Positions 42,086 to 51,976 are shown, counted from the first letter of the stretch. The stretch: DNA of 63,395 bases from Sedimentisphaerales bacterium (GCA_028277585.1 JANQFY010000340.1:1-63395), one strand, 5' to 3'. Made by a program: numbers and translations. Notes: generated from the sequence alone by a model not told the origin.

Positions 42086-43855
42086 TCAAGAAGCGGAACC
42101 GTCGTTCTTTGACTCGGCCAGTGGCCGGCGTCGGTGAGTGGCGAGACCGACCAGGCCCGTGACCACGAGGACTACGCTTCCCGGCGTCGGAGCGGGAACC
42201 GGGATCGGTTCGCTCGCCACGACAGAGAGGCGCAGGACATCTGTGGCGCCGATTTGATCGTAAAGGTAGTCGTACTCCCAGTGCAGGCCGCTGCCCAACG
42301 CTCCTAGTGTCACTTGATCGAAACCGCCCAGCAAGGTCTCGGCGAAGAACACATCGAATACATCCCCGGCCTGCGGAGCGAAGGGATCGTCGATGCCGTT
42401 GTCGGTCCAATCCCAAAACGAGACACTCAGTTCGCCCCCTAAGGTGGCGGTCCCGGAGACATTGACGTAGTCGTACTCCGTTCCGGGGATCAGGCCGCCC
42501 AGTTCGATCTCGGTCATACTGTCAGCGTCCAGCAGCAGATCACCGACGATATCCAAATGGCCCGGGGAATCGCCCGGCATCAGCGTCGCTCCGGCGCCCA
42601 GGGTCGTTGGGCCGGTGATGGCGCCACTGCCGGTCAATACGCCGCCCTGGATATCGACCATGCCCTGGGAGATGGATCCGCGAAGGAAGGTCCGCCCGGC
42701 AGTTTGGCGATACGTGCCCGTTCCCGCGATCTCGTTGAGGTTGTTCAACACGCCGGTATTGGTCAATGTGCCGTCGTTGGACAGGAGTCCGGAGTTGGTC
42801 ACGTCACCGCCATTGATGAGGCTGCCCTCGTTGTGGAGTACGTAGTTGTTGACCAGCGTCGCGCCGGGGATGCTCTGCAACCGGCTTCCTTCGAAGATGA
42901 CCACCCGGCTGTGATTGATGAACTCGGCGCCGTTCCAAAGCAGCACGTTGCCTTGTCCGCCGTCACCGCCGGCGCCCCCGTCACCGCCGTCACCGCCGGC
43001 CCCGCCGGCGAATCCTGTTTCTCCTAATGCGGCTATACCCAAACTGCCGGTTCCGCCGCGGCCGCCACCGCCCTGGCCGCCCTGACCACCCGGGCCGCCT
43101 CGGCCGCCGCTGCCACCCACTTGGATCACACCGGCGGAGGAATTCACAAAATCGAGCAACGTCGTATGGCTCTTGGTCGCCCCCGTCGTGCCGGCCGCCC
43201 CACTGCCGCCAGCTCCCTGCGCCCCGGCTCCACCCAAGCCGCCCCCGCCCTCGTCAAGATCGTAGAGCAGGTATTCAGCGAAGCCGGCGCCGCCACCACC
43301 GCCGGCGCCACTGCCGTCAACACCGCTTCCCCCTGTGCCGGCACGAGGGTTGGAGCCATCGATGGGGGGAAATCCGACAACGCCACCCACCCCTCCGGTG
43401 GCGACCCAGAAGGTCGAGACGCCTGTCTTGGGGTCTATGACGTTGGTCAGGACCGGCCCCGCGCCGGGCAATCCCGGCAGGTAGGCGTAGCCGCCGTCGC
43501 CACCCTTATAGCCGGAATAACCGGTAGCCCCTGTTGCTCCCTCGGGGCCCTGGCTTCCACCGATCTGCACAGCGCCGTTGTTGACGAAGACACTGCCAAG
43601 ATTCCAGGTGGCAGCGCCACCTGTACCGCCTGTGCCACCTTTGCCGCCTTTGTGGCCCTGATCTCCTGTGTGCCTGGAATAGTCACCACCGCGACCGCCT
43701 TGGCCTCCCGGGCCCATGGCCCCCTCGCTTCCGTTTCCTCCCAGTTGCTGGTAGCCGGTGTTGGCCGTCGTGTCGATGAAATCGGCGCGGATCATACCCG
43801 GCATGCCCAAGACCAGAAGCAACGTTGCAGACGTCAAAAAAAGCGTCTTTGCCAT
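42086..43855 (-). CDS. Gly-rich PEP-CTERM surface protein with autotransporter-like repeats
   Basis: The product has 589 residues from ATG 43855, with a TTGAGGAGG site. A signal peptide (to about residue 24) is followed by about 250 residues rich in GGxGGxGG and GPxG runs that resemble collagen-like or PE-PGRS-like stretches. Then come LVNNYVLHNEGSLINGGDVT and TNTGVLNNLNEIAGTGTYRQ repeats (a beta-helix as in autotransporter passengers), and a C-terminal PEP-CTERM signal (PVPAPTPGSVVLVVTG, hydrophobic helix, RRRP). It is likely exosortase-sorted to the cell surface or matrix. Confidence 0.8.
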   Translation of the reverse strand: MAKTLFLTSATLLLVLGMPGMIRADFIDTTANTGYQQLGGNGSEGAMGPGGQGGRGGDYSRHTGDQGHKGGKGGTGGTGGAATWNLGSVFVNNGAVQIGGSQGPEGATGATGYSGYKGGDGGYAYLPGLPGAGPVLTNVIDPKTGVSTFWVATGGVGGVVGFPPIDGSNPRAGTGGSGVDGSGAGGGGGAGFAEYLLYDLDEGGGGLGGAGAQGAGGSGAAGTTGATKSHTTLLDFVNSSAGVIQVGGSGGRGGPGGQGGQGGGGRGGTGSLGIAALGETGFAGGAGGDGGDGGAGGDGGQGNVLLWNGAEFINHSRVVIFEGSRLQSIPGATLVNNYVLHNEGSLINGGDVTNSGLLSNDGTLTNTGVLNNLNEIAGTGTYRQTAGRTFLRGSISQGMVDIQGGVLTGSGAITGPTTLGAGATLMPGDSPGHLDIVGDLLLDADSMTEIELGGLIPGTEYDYVNVSGTATLGGELSVSFWDWTDNGIDDPFAPQAGDVFDVFFAETLLGGFDQVTLGALGSGLHWEYDYLYDQIGATDVLRLSVVASEPIPVPAPTPGSVVLVVTGLVGLATHRRRPLAESKNDGSAS

Positions 43856-44174
43856 TTCTCTCCTCCTCAAGAGAGTCACCGTGGTGCCCGTAAGCCAGGC
43901 GCTTTGCGCCCGGACGTGACATGTTGGATGTCCAAAGGGACATTCAACACATTAGTGTACCATAAATAGGTCAGAAGTGGAACCTCAATCCGATACTTGC
44001 AGCTGGGGACACCTGCGAGACTGAGGCATGTCCGCCCCGAAGTCACCACGTCCATCCGAGACAGGGGCGGCGAGATCATGGGAGTCGTGACAAGGCCTCC
44101 AGTCGTGGACTCAAGTTATCGATTGACGCTTGATATCGCTGTCCATTCTCGCAAACACCGTATATGATGCCCGG
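43856..44174. other. intergenic region, nothing recognised
   Basis: It lies between the divergent PEP-CTERM and DUF554 genes. It has mixed composition with some AT-rich stretches that may hold promoters, but no convincing -35/-10 pair or repeat. Confidence 0.5.
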
Positions 44175-44879
44175 ATGATTGCCACGATTGTTAATGCGAT
44201 TGCGGTCCTGATCGGCTCGTCACTCGGGCTGGCTCTCAGGGGGAGAATCCACGACGAGTATGAGCAGACCGTTTTCACCGCCCTGGGGATCTTCACATTT
44301 CTCCTGGGCATTTCCATGGCTCAAGAGCCCTGCAACGCGCTGTACATGGTGTTCGCTCTCGTCCTGGGCGGCCTGCTGGGGACCTGGGTGCGGGTCGAAG
44401 AGAGAATCCTGAGCTTCGGCCAGTGGCTGAAGGACCGGCTGCCCCGCTCGATGGGCCAGGGCCAATTCGCGATGGGATTCCTGGACGCAACCGTTCTGTT
44501 CTGTGTGGGCGCCATGACCATCGTCGGCTCGTTCAAGGCGGGCATCGAGAAGGACTACCAACTCCTGCTCTTGAAATCCGTAATGGATGGCTCGATCTCC
44601 GTGCTGCTCGCGGCCGTGATGGGTTGGGGCGTGGCGTTCTCGGCCGTCTCGATCCTGTTCATTCAGGGCACCTTGACACTCATGTCCCGCGTGGTCGGCC
44701 CCTACGCCGACCAGGTCATGATCGACGCCGTCTCGGCCGTGGGCGGCATGCTGATCATTATGATCGGGATCAATCTGCTCAAGCTCAAGAAGATCAAGAC
44801 CGCCAACTTCACGCCGGCGATTGTCATGATCGTCCTCTTCCAACTGGCCGACCCCTGGCTGTCCCGCTTCACCTGCTGA
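44175..44879 (+). CDS. DUF554 family integral membrane protein
   Basis: The product has 234 residues from ATG 44175 (MIATIVNAIAVLIGSSLGL), the family start. About seven transmembrane helices are visible, with the conserved FTALGIFTFLLGISMA, GGLLGTWVRVEERI and DGSISVLLAAVMGWGVAFSA segments. This is the YdfK-like family of unknown function; a transport role is often assumed. It is convergent with the M24 peptidase gene. Confidence 0.9.
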   Translation: MIATIVNAIAVLIGSSLGLALRGRIHDEYEQTVFTALGIFTFLLGISMAQEPCNALYMVFALVLGGLLGTWVRVEERILSFGQWLKDRLPRSMGQGQFAMGFLDATVLFCVGAMTIVGSFKAGIEKDYQLLLLKSVMDGSISVLLAAVMGWGVAFSAVSILFIQGTLTLMSRVVGPYADQVMIDAVSAVGGMLIIMIGINLLKLKKIKTANFTPAIVMIVLFQLADPWLSRFTC

Positions 44880-44914
44880 ACGATTCCGGGCGCCACTCAG
44901 GAACGCGCGTGCTT

Positions 44915-46156
44915 CTATACGGTGATGATGTCGTAGGTGTCGCCCGTCAGTGCTTTGCCGCCGCGTGGGGTGACCTCGAACGTGTTCTCGGTTCCGACCA
45001 TGCCGACACCGGGGATTCCGATCTTCGGTTCGATGGCGAGTGTCATCCCCTCTTCCAGCGGCAGGTCGAAGCCCTCGGCAATGACGGGGTACTCGTCGAT
45101 GGCCAGTCCGATCCCGTGACCGAGAAAACTCACCTTGTTCGCGCCCAGCCCCATGAACCCATCATTCCAGGGCGATTTGGCAACAAGCTCTGCGGATTGG
45201 CTCCACAATTCGCTGGGTACGGCGCCGGGGCGCAATTGCTCGGCGACCCTGCTCTGGATTTCAACGCAGAAATCGTAGGCGCGGCGCAGAGATTCCGGAA
45301 TGCTCTTTCTTCGACCCAGCCAATAGGTTTGCGTCTTGTCGGTCTGGTAGCCTGCGATGGAAAAACCATTGTCGACGAACATCGGAGCACCGGGCTTCCA
45401 TTGGACCTGCTCGGAACCCATGTAGGGCACGGCCGGATGAGCGCCTCGGCAACCGTTGGGGCCGTTGAAGCCGCTCGGATAGTTGCCGCTCTCGCCTATC
45501 GCGATGTGACCGAAGAAGATCTCCTCCCCGAATGTCCCCATCCTCAATATCCCGTGGTGCCCCTCGGCGAAGAACAGGTCGGAGACTCGATGCGCGATTT
45601 GCAGTTCGCTGATCCCCTCGTGGAGGAGAGGCGGTAGCAACTGAGTCAAGCATCTGTTGTGCCTCCTCCCCGCCTCGCGCAGGATTCGCAGTTCCCACTC
45701 AGACTTCCTGGCGCGCGTCATGGCGATCAGCTTGTCGCAAGGCACGAACTCAAGGGTGGGCAAGTACTTGATGAGACTCTGCGAAAGCCCCCAGGGCAGA
45801 CCATTCATCTCGGCCGCGATCTGGCCCGACAAAGGAACACCGAAATCGCCGAGCGTGCTCGCGATGTCTCCATACGAGCGGAACGGTACGATGTGCTCTA
45901 ATGGCGTCTCAATCTCCGCCCGCTCGGCCCCCCGCCGGCAGAACAGGATGGGCTCACCGTCCATGGGGAGCCAGAGGACACCATTGGCGAGTGTGCCAGT
46001 GTAATAGAAGATGTTCAGTCGAGAGAAGATGAATGCCCCCCCGGCTTGCGGGACGTGTTCCTGAAGAAGCTGTCTGTGTCCTTGCCAGCGGGAATGTATC
46101 TCTTCGGCAGGCGTGGTACTCAGCATAGCAGGTCGATCCTCTTGAGTCTGATCCAT
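44915..46156 (-). CDS. M24 family metallopeptidase (Xaa-Pro aminopeptidase-like)
   Basis: The product has 413 residues. An N-terminal creatinase-like domain (about 1-150) is followed by the pita-bread catalytic domain. The metal ligands fit: VDNGFSIAGYQTDKTQTY (two Asp), LGHGIGLAIDE (His), AIEPKIG (Glu) and GTENTFEV (Glu). ATG 46156 follows GGAGG, though the spacing is short; Met at 46126 is the alternative. It is cytosolic with no signal peptide and probably cleaves X-Pro peptides. Confidence 0.88.
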   Translation of the reverse strand: MDQTQEDRPAMLSTTPAEEIHSRWQGHRQLLQEHVPQAGGAFIFSRLNIFYYTGTLANGVLWLPMDGEPILFCRRGAERAEIETPLEHIVPFRSYGDIASTLGDFGVPLSGQIAAEMNGLPWGLSQSLIKYLPTLEFVPCDKLIAMTRARKSEWELRILREAGRRHNRCLTQLLPPLLHEGISELQIAHRVSDLFFAEGHHGILRMGTFGEEIFFGHIAIGESGNYPSGFNGPNGCRGAHPAVPYMGSEQVQWKPGAPMFVDNGFSIAGYQTDKTQTYWLGRRKSIPESLRRAYDFCVEIQSRVAEQLRPGAVPSELWSQSAELVAKSPWNDGFMGLGANKVSFLGHGIGLAIDEYPVIAEGFDLPLEEGMTLAIEPKIGIPGVGMVGTENTFEVTPRGGKALTGDTYDIITV

Positions 46157-46213
46157 AGTCCTCCATCCAACCGGGCGCCGCGCGGGTTGATCGCCGAAGG
46201 TCAACGCCCCGCC

Positions 46214-46831
46214 CTACGCATGGATTGTCAGCAACTCGTCGGGGCGATCGAGAACGAGGTCCGGCTCTTCTCTCGCCAGAAGTCGGCGATCCTGATACCC
46301 CCACGTCACGGCGACGGTCTTAACACCGGCTGTCTTGCCCTGTCGAATGTCACTGATGGCGTCGCCCACCATGAACGTGTCCTGAGCCGCGAAGGAAAAC
46401 TCGCGACAAGCCTGGCCGATCCGCTCGGCTTTCGAAGATCCCAGTTCGCCCCCCAGCACGCGCGAAACCGCCGAGCCCAGGTCAAGGTCTTCAAGCGTGG
46501 CGGTAACGACGTCGCTTTGGTTCTGGGTGATCACCACGAGAGTGTGAGAACGAGCAAGCTCTTTGAAGACGGGTACGATTCTCGGGAAGACCTCCACCTC
46601 CCACTGCTCCTTTTGCAGCGCGAATACCTCACGCTCGAGATGGGCGAGTTGATTCTCTGAAAGGCCCAGTCGCTCACCCAGACCCGGGAACGTCAGGCTC
46701 TCCATCTCTCGAAAGTCCTTGGCAGTTGGTGGTCGACCTTGCCCCAGACTCTGCTGCGCTCGTGTGATAAGGCTAAGGAATTGGTCGAAGGAGTCCACGA
46801 TGACCCCGTCATAATCGAAATTCAGCAGCAT
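46214..46831 (-). CDS. HAD-superfamily phosphatase
   Basis: The product has 205 residues from ATG 46831. MLLNFDYDGVIVDSF is HAD motif I (DxD), VVITQNQSD is motif II, GSSKAERI supplies the motif III Lys, and FMVGDAISDIRQGKTAGVK is motif IV. The cap is small and helical, like phosphoglycolate phosphatases (Gph). The substrate is unknown. The upstream frame extension is Arg-rich and rejected. Confidence 0.88.
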   Translation of the reverse strand: MLLNFDYDGVIVDSFDQFLSLITRAQQSLGQGRPPTAKDFREMESLTFPGLGERLGLSENQLAHLEREVFALQKEQWEVEVFPRIVPVFKELARSHTLVVITQNQSDVVTATLEDLDLGSAVSRVLGGELGSSKAERIGQACREFSFAAQDTFMVGDAISDIRQGKTAGVKTVAVTWGYQDRRLLAREEPDLVLDRPDELLTIHA

Positions 46832-47156
46832 TGCTGATCGTCCCCTGCGACGCGCACCGCGTCCTGTGAGCCGCCCCCGAAGCCGCACACACGCGGGTTG
46901 CAAGGTTCGTACTCCGTCCGGTTATTGGCCAGCGATTCTACTCTGCCTGCAGTGCCTCGGCAACAGTCTTGCCCTCTGCCGATCACATGACACACTTGGA
47001 CCCCGGCCACACAAGAAATCCAGTCACCATTGACACGCCGCCTATGATGTAGTAGGGACAAATATGTAAGCGGCAGTCGTTTGTACGTGCATTGGAAGGA
47101 ACGAGACGTGCAAATCCGAACGAAAGTCTGCTGGTAAATCAGTGAGGGAGGCTATC
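46832..47156. other. intergenic region upstream of the LRR-thioredoxin gene
   Basis: It contains an isolated TTGACA at 47030-47035 but no well-spaced -10. Nothing else is recognised. Confidence 0.45.
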
Positions 47157-48935
47157 ATGGCGAGGTTATCAGATAGTGAACGGCGCCCGGGATGTGTATT
47201 GTTCCTCCTGACAGCGAGTACGTTGTTCGCGACGACGTGTGCCCGCGGCGCAGGCCCGGCCGACGCGACAAGAGTGCAAAGATCGGAAGCCCCGCGCGAG
47301 GGGCGAGTCATCGCTTTCCCTGCAGATCATTCCCTGGGCGAACTCTTCATCCGGAATGCCGGCGCCGAGGGCTCGGCAGGCTGGACGAAATTGGGTGAGG
47401 CTCAAGGAATCGTCGAGATTCCACCACGCAAGGAGACGCAGCTCAATATTAGCGACGACACATATCCCCATTTCCCCTGTCTGGCGCAGTTGGAACCGAA
47501 CGATCTTCAGGAAATCGGCGTGTACTCGCAAGACCTGAGTGACGCTGATCTGGGGCGCCTGGCGGGACTGACAGGTCTGCAGCGATTGGGATTGATGGGC
47601 CCGGTGAGCAGCGCCGGCCTGGGCCATTTGAGACCGCTGAAGTCGCTGACCGAGTTGTGGCTGGCAAGGACCGAGATTGATGATGAAGGCCTGGCTCATC
47701 TGGCGGGGCTTGCCGGACTTGAGACGATACGCTCGTGGGAGAATCGTCGCGTGAGCGGTGCCGGGTTCAGACACTTAACGGGGGCCCAGTGCCTCCGGAC
47801 ACTGGATTTCTATCAGACACCGGTGAACGACGAAGGGGCCGCCTGGATCTCCCAAATCCCATCGCTCAAGGAGCTGTCCTTGCAGTATACCGAGGTCACC
47901 GATATCGGCCTGGCACGCCTGACGGGATTGCCTCAGCTGCGTGACCTGGTGTTGCCCCCGAAGGCCAGCGATGAAGGTCTAGCCCATCTGAAACAACTTC
48001 AATCGCTCGAGAGTCTGAACATCATGCACACGCGGATCACCGATAGCGGACTGAGGCACCTTCAGGATATGAAGCAGTTGAAGTCCCTGGTGATTCACTC
48101 CACCTTGATGACGGGAGAGGGCCTGATACACCTAAGAGGAATGGCGTCGCTGGAGGATGCGACGTTAACCCTCAAAATGATAACGCGCACCGGCCTGGCC
48201 CGGATGGAAGGCCTGCCGGTAACCAACTTGAATCTCAGTGGGAGCGCGATGGGCGACGAGGAATTGAAGCTTCTGCGCGACCTGCCCCGCCTCCAGAGCC
48301 TGAGTCTTCAAGGCACGCGCATTACCGGTACGGGCCTGTCACACCTGAAGGGACTCCGTTCTCTGCGAGAACTGAGACTTCGCAATACCGAGGTCAGCGC
48401 TGCGGCCGTGCAAACGATTAGAGAGGCCCTTCCAGAATGCCAGGTGACGGGTCCGGGACGCCGTCGACAAAAGCCCAATGACGCGAATCTGAACCCAGCG
48501 AGGTCCATGATCGGCAGGCCGGCGCCGGAACTGGCATTCGCAGGGCTGCTCCAGGGTCCAGCCAACATAGAGATCACATGGGAGCGACTGGAAGGCAATG
48601 TGGTCGTGCTTGAATTCTGGGCCACATCGTGCGGTCCATGCGTCCGAGCTTTTCCGCATATCAACGCCCTGGTTGAGCGATTCAAAGACCGCCCCGTGCA
48701 GTTCATTTCGATTACCCGTGACCAGGAGCCGATCGTCGCGGATTTCCTGAAGCGGTATCTTCTGAGAGGATGGATAGCCCTTGACAAGGACAAGGCGATG
48801 TTCGAGTCCTATCAGGTCGGGGGCATACCGCACACCGTGGTCGTGGACCGCAGCGGGACCGTCGTTCAGGTGACTCGGCCCATGAGCCTGACGGAGGAGT
48901 CGCTGGAGGAGTTGTTGGAGGAGGAGGGCAAATGA
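47157..48935 (+). CDS. exported leucine-rich-repeat protein fused to a TlpA-like thioredoxin domain
   Basis: The product has 592 residues from ATG 47157, with GGGAGG upstream. A signal peptide runs to about residue 31. Residues about 115-430 are ribonuclease-inhibitor-type LRRs (LSDADLGRLAGLTGLQRLGL and so on), around a dozen units of 24 residues. After a linker, residues about 455-592 form a thioredoxin-fold domain with VVLEFWATSCGPCVRAFPHI (the CGPC redox site) and GGIPHTVVVD (cis-Pro). It would act in the periplasm or the planctomycete paryphoplasm, with the LRRs presenting a partner to the redox domain. Confidence 0.85.
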   Translation: MARLSDSERRPGCVLFLLTASTLFATTCARGAGPADATRVQRSEAPREGRVIAFPADHSLGELFIRNAGAEGSAGWTKLGEAQGIVEIPPRKETQLNISDDTYPHFPCLAQLEPNDLQEIGVYSQDLSDADLGRLAGLTGLQRLGLMGPVSSAGLGHLRPLKSLTELWLARTEIDDEGLAHLAGLAGLETIRSWENRRVSGAGFRHLTGAQCLRTLDFYQTPVNDEGAAWISQIPSLKELSLQYTEVTDIGLARLTGLPQLRDLVLPPKASDEGLAHLKQLQSLESLNIMHTRITDSGLRHLQDMKQLKSLVIHSTLMTGEGLIHLRGMASLEDATLTLKMITRTGLARMEGLPVTNLNLSGSAMGDEELKLLRDLPRLQSLSLQGTRITGTGLSHLKGLRSLRELRLRNTEVSAAAVQTIREALPECQVTGPGRRRQKPNDANLNPARSMIGRPAPELAFAGLLQGPANIEITWERLEGNVVVLEFWATSCGPCVRAFPHINALVERFKDRPVQFISITRDQEPIVADFLKRYLLRGWIALDKDKAMFESYQVGGIPHTVVVDRSGTVVQVTRPMSLTEESLEELLEEEGK

Positions 48936-49072
48936 CACAGAAGCCGGAAAGAGAGCATGCCGGTTACTCCGCCGTGTCACGGGACTTCCGGGACAATTCG
49001 GGGCACAGGCTGTTTGCTTGAGTGGACTCTCGCCCAGAACGCGTTCGGGCGTTGAGGGCTTCTCAGCGGCGA

Positions 49073-49897
49073 CTAGAAGTAGAAGACCACGTCCAGGCCG
49101 ATCTGGGTGCTGTTGTTTTCCGGCTCGTAGAATCCGTGATCGAGGTCGGAGTCGTCCACCCACCAGTATTGGATGAACGGGGCCAGGGACATGTCCAGGG
49201 TCTTGCCCTGGTGTCGAATCTCCAGCGTACCCCGCAGGCCGTAGCCGGAACCGAAATCCTGATCGTTCCGGATCGGCTCGTAGCCGCCCCCGAACAGTTC
49301 GCTGCGCTGCAGACCGTAGAGCAGCAAGTCGAACTCAGCCCCCAGGCCAAGGTACCAACCTTCGCTCAGCTTGCAGCCGCGCTCGTAACCGATCGGCAGA
49401 TAGAAGTAGTTGGAGTGACGTTTGTAGCCGGCCGGGTCGTGCGAGGAATCGTCACCGAGATACCGATAGCCCAGGCCTGCAAACACGTGGTTCGAATGCG
49501 TCTCATCGTGCCAGACGCATCCCCAAAGCAGACGCGCGTTGGCAAGGACATCGTCGTTGCCGTCAACCTTGTAGGGCGTGCCATTCATTAGCGCGCCGTC
49601 ATAGTCCACCTGCCCGGCCGCGATGCCCCCTTCGAATCTCCACAGCGTGTCCCTCGATTCCGAGGCCCGCAGGAAGCGCGTCGCCGAAACCGTCACGCCG
49701 TAGAAGACGCCATCCTCTTCCATGACGCCGGGTTCCTCGTATTCGAACCAGGAGATCTGGGGACCAATCGTCCAACTGGACAGGAAGAACACATCGATCG
49801 GGCGTTCGGCCGCCTCGGCTTCCGGCATGACAACGCCATGGACATTGCCGGTCGCGAACGTCAGAACGATAAGAACAGCCAATAACTGTGATTTCAT
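49073..49897 (-). CDS. outer-membrane beta-barrel-like protein
   Basis: The product has 274 residues from ATG 49897, with GGGAGAAGG upstream. A signal peptide (about 1-28) is followed by alternating amphipathic strands rich in Tyr, Trp and Gly (FEGGIAAGQVDYDGALMNG, YLPIGYERGCKLSEGWYLGL), and the protein ends DVVFYF with the terminal Phe of barrel proteins. Loss of a named family match makes any transport role uncertain. Confidence 0.7.
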   Translation of the reverse strand: MKSQLLAVLIVLTFATGNVHGVVMPEAEAAERPIDVFFLSSWTIGPQISWFEYEEPGVMEEDGVFYGVTVSATRFLRASESRDTLWRFEGGIAAGQVDYDGALMNGTPYKVDGNDDVLANARLLWGCVWHDETHSNHVFAGLGYRYLGDDSSHDPAGYKRHSNYFYLPIGYERGCKLSEGWYLGLGAEFDLLLYGLQRSELFGGGYEPIRNDQDFGSGYGLRGTLEIRHQGKTLDMSLAPFIQYWWVDDSDLDHGFYEPENNSTQIGLDVVFYF

Positions 49898-50230
49898 TTT
49901 CCTTCTCCCAGTCAATCCATTTGATACCCCATTCACGGGGCCCCGCCGCATCACAGGATTCTATCTCGTCACATTACGCCCTTAGGGTTAGAAGAACGGT
50001 ATAAGATAGGCCATATCGAGCCCAACACGCCCCATTATGGGACTACATAATGGGCCATAGAGCTCTGATTTCCCGCAGTTTCTCGCGTTTCCGCGCAAGA
50101 TGGAGATGACAAGCGCGTTGTTATCTATAGAGGCGCTGTGGCCTGGTTCTGCGCCCAGGGTGTGAGGGGCGTTGGGTCGCGGCCGCGGTGGTTTGCCCGT
50201 TGAGTATCGTTCGCTTGCAGGGAGAACGCC
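49898..50230. other. intergenic region with one hairpin
   Basis: No gene is visible. At 50031-50054, CCCATTATG and CATAATGGG form a 9-bp hairpin with a 6-nt loop. GGGAG lies directly before the amidohydrolase start. Confidence 0.5.
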
Positions 50231-51976
50231 ATGAACAAGAAGGATGTCCACGGTCGGAGCAGCGGCGCTGGTGGTTCGGTATCAGGCACAAGCCGCGAAC
50301 ACCCCCATAGAGGCCCTCGCGTCAGGAGCACGTATCGATATGGGGTCTGGCTGGCTCTCGTCCTTGCCATCGCTCTTCTGTTCTCCGTGAAACCCCTCAG
50401 AGCCGGTGACCGGAAACTCGTCGTCGAGAATGCCCGTATCATCGTCGGCGACGGGACTGTCCTGAAGAAAGCGACGGTCCTGGTAGAAGGTGAACGGATC
50501 AAGACGATTCACCAACAACCCATAACCGTCGAGGCGACCCGGACAATCAATGGCGCGGGCAAGACCTTGATGCCGGGGATTATCGATACCCATCTCCATT
50601 TCTTCGGCGTTACCGCGACCGGGGAAAGGGAATTCCGCGACCAGATAGAACACGCGGCCCCCGAGTATCTCAAGCAGTTTCATCAACACGGCGTGACAAC
50701 CGTTCGGTCCATGACCGATCCTCTGGACTTGGTACTGGAGCTCAGGGAGCGAGTCAACAGGGGCCAACTCCAGGGGCCGCGGATCGTCGCGGTGGGCCCT
50801 TCGTTCACCGCGCCCGGAGGCCATCCCGCCGTCACCCTGGGCAAACAGGATCCCTATTTCCGCTCCACGGCTGCGATCGAGGTCACCGACCCGAACAAAG
50901 CCCGGCAGAAGGTCGCCGAACTGGCGGCGCGCGGTGTCGACGCAATCAAAGCCGTGCTCGATTCAGGTGACAAGGAACCCTACGTCAGGCTATCCAGTGA
51001 TGTCCTGCGCGCCGTGGTCGACGAGGCTCACACCCACGGCCTGAAGGCCCTCGTCCACACCGTCACGGAAGCCGACGCGCTCGACGCGGCCGACGCGGGC
51101 GCCGACGGCATCGAGCATGGCGTGGTGCACGAACTCCTGGAGACTGACCATCTTGCCGATCGACTCAAGGCGGCGGGCGTGGTCTACACCCCGACGCTGT
51201 GGATCATGAAGCAGGATTGGCAGTCGAGTTCCAGTTTCGAGAATGCCAAACGGAATCTGAAGCGGCTCTCCGACTCGGGCGTGCGGATCGTGTTCGGCAC
51301 CGACACGATGGCGCCGCTCAAGGCAGGAACAAGCGAGATCCAGGAATTGGAGTACATGGTCGAAGCCGGACTGAGTCCGGGTGACGCCATCCGAGCCGCC
51401 ACCAAAGACGCCGCCGAACACCTGGGACTCCTGGACACCATCGGGACCATCGAGGCCGGCAAGGTGGCGGACCTGATCCTGGTCGATGGCGATCCCCTGG
51501 CCGACATCAAAGCCATGAGCAACATTCAACTGGTGCTTCAGACCGGCGAGGTGGTCTACGATCGCGACAGCGAGGAGACGGCGAGCGCCGCAGAAGAGTC
51601 AGCCGCTTTCAATCCGGTCAGCTGGTTCCTCATACCGGTGCTGGACATGACGCGGGCCATTGACTTCTATGAGGGCATCCTGGGGGTGAATCTGACCCGG
51701 ATGGCGCTCGGCCCCATAGAGATCGCCCGCTTCCCCTCGTTCCGCGGCGCCCCCGGCGTTTCCGGCATCCTCATGAAGAGCGAGTACAACAAACCGATGA
51801 CCGAAGGCGGCGTCTCCGTCTACTTCTCGACCCCGGATATCGACGCGGCGATCCAGCGCATCAAGGAAAAGGACTGCAAGATTCACTCCCCGAAATTCAC
51901 GTTCGACGGCAAGACCTACGTCTGCATCGTGTCCGATTCGGAAGGCAACATCATCGGCCTGCGGACACTGGAATAG
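50231..51976 (+). CDS. exported amidohydrolase fused to a C-terminal VOC (glyoxalase-like) domain
   Basis: The product has 581 residues. A basic N-terminus and a membrane/signal segment (about 37-56) are followed by a metal-dependent amidohydrolase barrel with H121/H123 in DTHLHFFG, a Lys in DAIKAVLDSG, His in ALVHTVTEAD and GIEHGVVHE, and Asp in FGTDTMAPL. The composite beta-sandwich closes near LADIKAMSNIQLVLQTGEVVY. Residues about 458-581 form a VOC domain (VSWFLIPVLDMTRAIDFYEG, GGVSVYFSTPDIDAAIQRI). The barrel resembles imidazolonepropionase/prolidase-type enzymes. The fusion is unusual. Confidence 0.88.
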   Translation: MNKKDVHGRSSGAGGSVSGTSREHPHRGPRVRSTYRYGVWLALVLAIALLFSVKPLRAGDRKLVVENARIIVGDGTVLKKATVLVEGERIKTIHQQPITVEATRTINGAGKTLMPGIIDTHLHFFGVTATGEREFRDQIEHAAPEYLKQFHQHGVTTVRSMTDPLDLVLELRERVNRGQLQGPRIVAVGPSFTAPGGHPAVTLGKQDPYFRSTAAIEVTDPNKARQKVAELAARGVDAIKAVLDSGDKEPYVRLSSDVLRAVVDEAHTHGLKALVHTVTEADALDAADAGADGIEHGVVHELLETDHLADRLKAAGVVYTPTLWIMKQDWQSSSSFENAKRNLKRLSDSGVRIVFGTDTMAPLKAGTSEIQELEYMVEAGLSPGDAIRAATKDAAEHLGLLDTIGTIEAGKVADLILVDGDPLADIKAMSNIQLVLQTGEVVYDRDSEETASAAEESAAFNPVSWFLIPVLDMTRAIDFYEGILGVNLTRMALGPIEIARFPSFRGAPGVSGILMKSEYNKPMTEGGVSVYFSTPDIDAAIQRIKEKDCKIHSPKFTFDGKTYVCIVSDSEGNIIGLRTLE

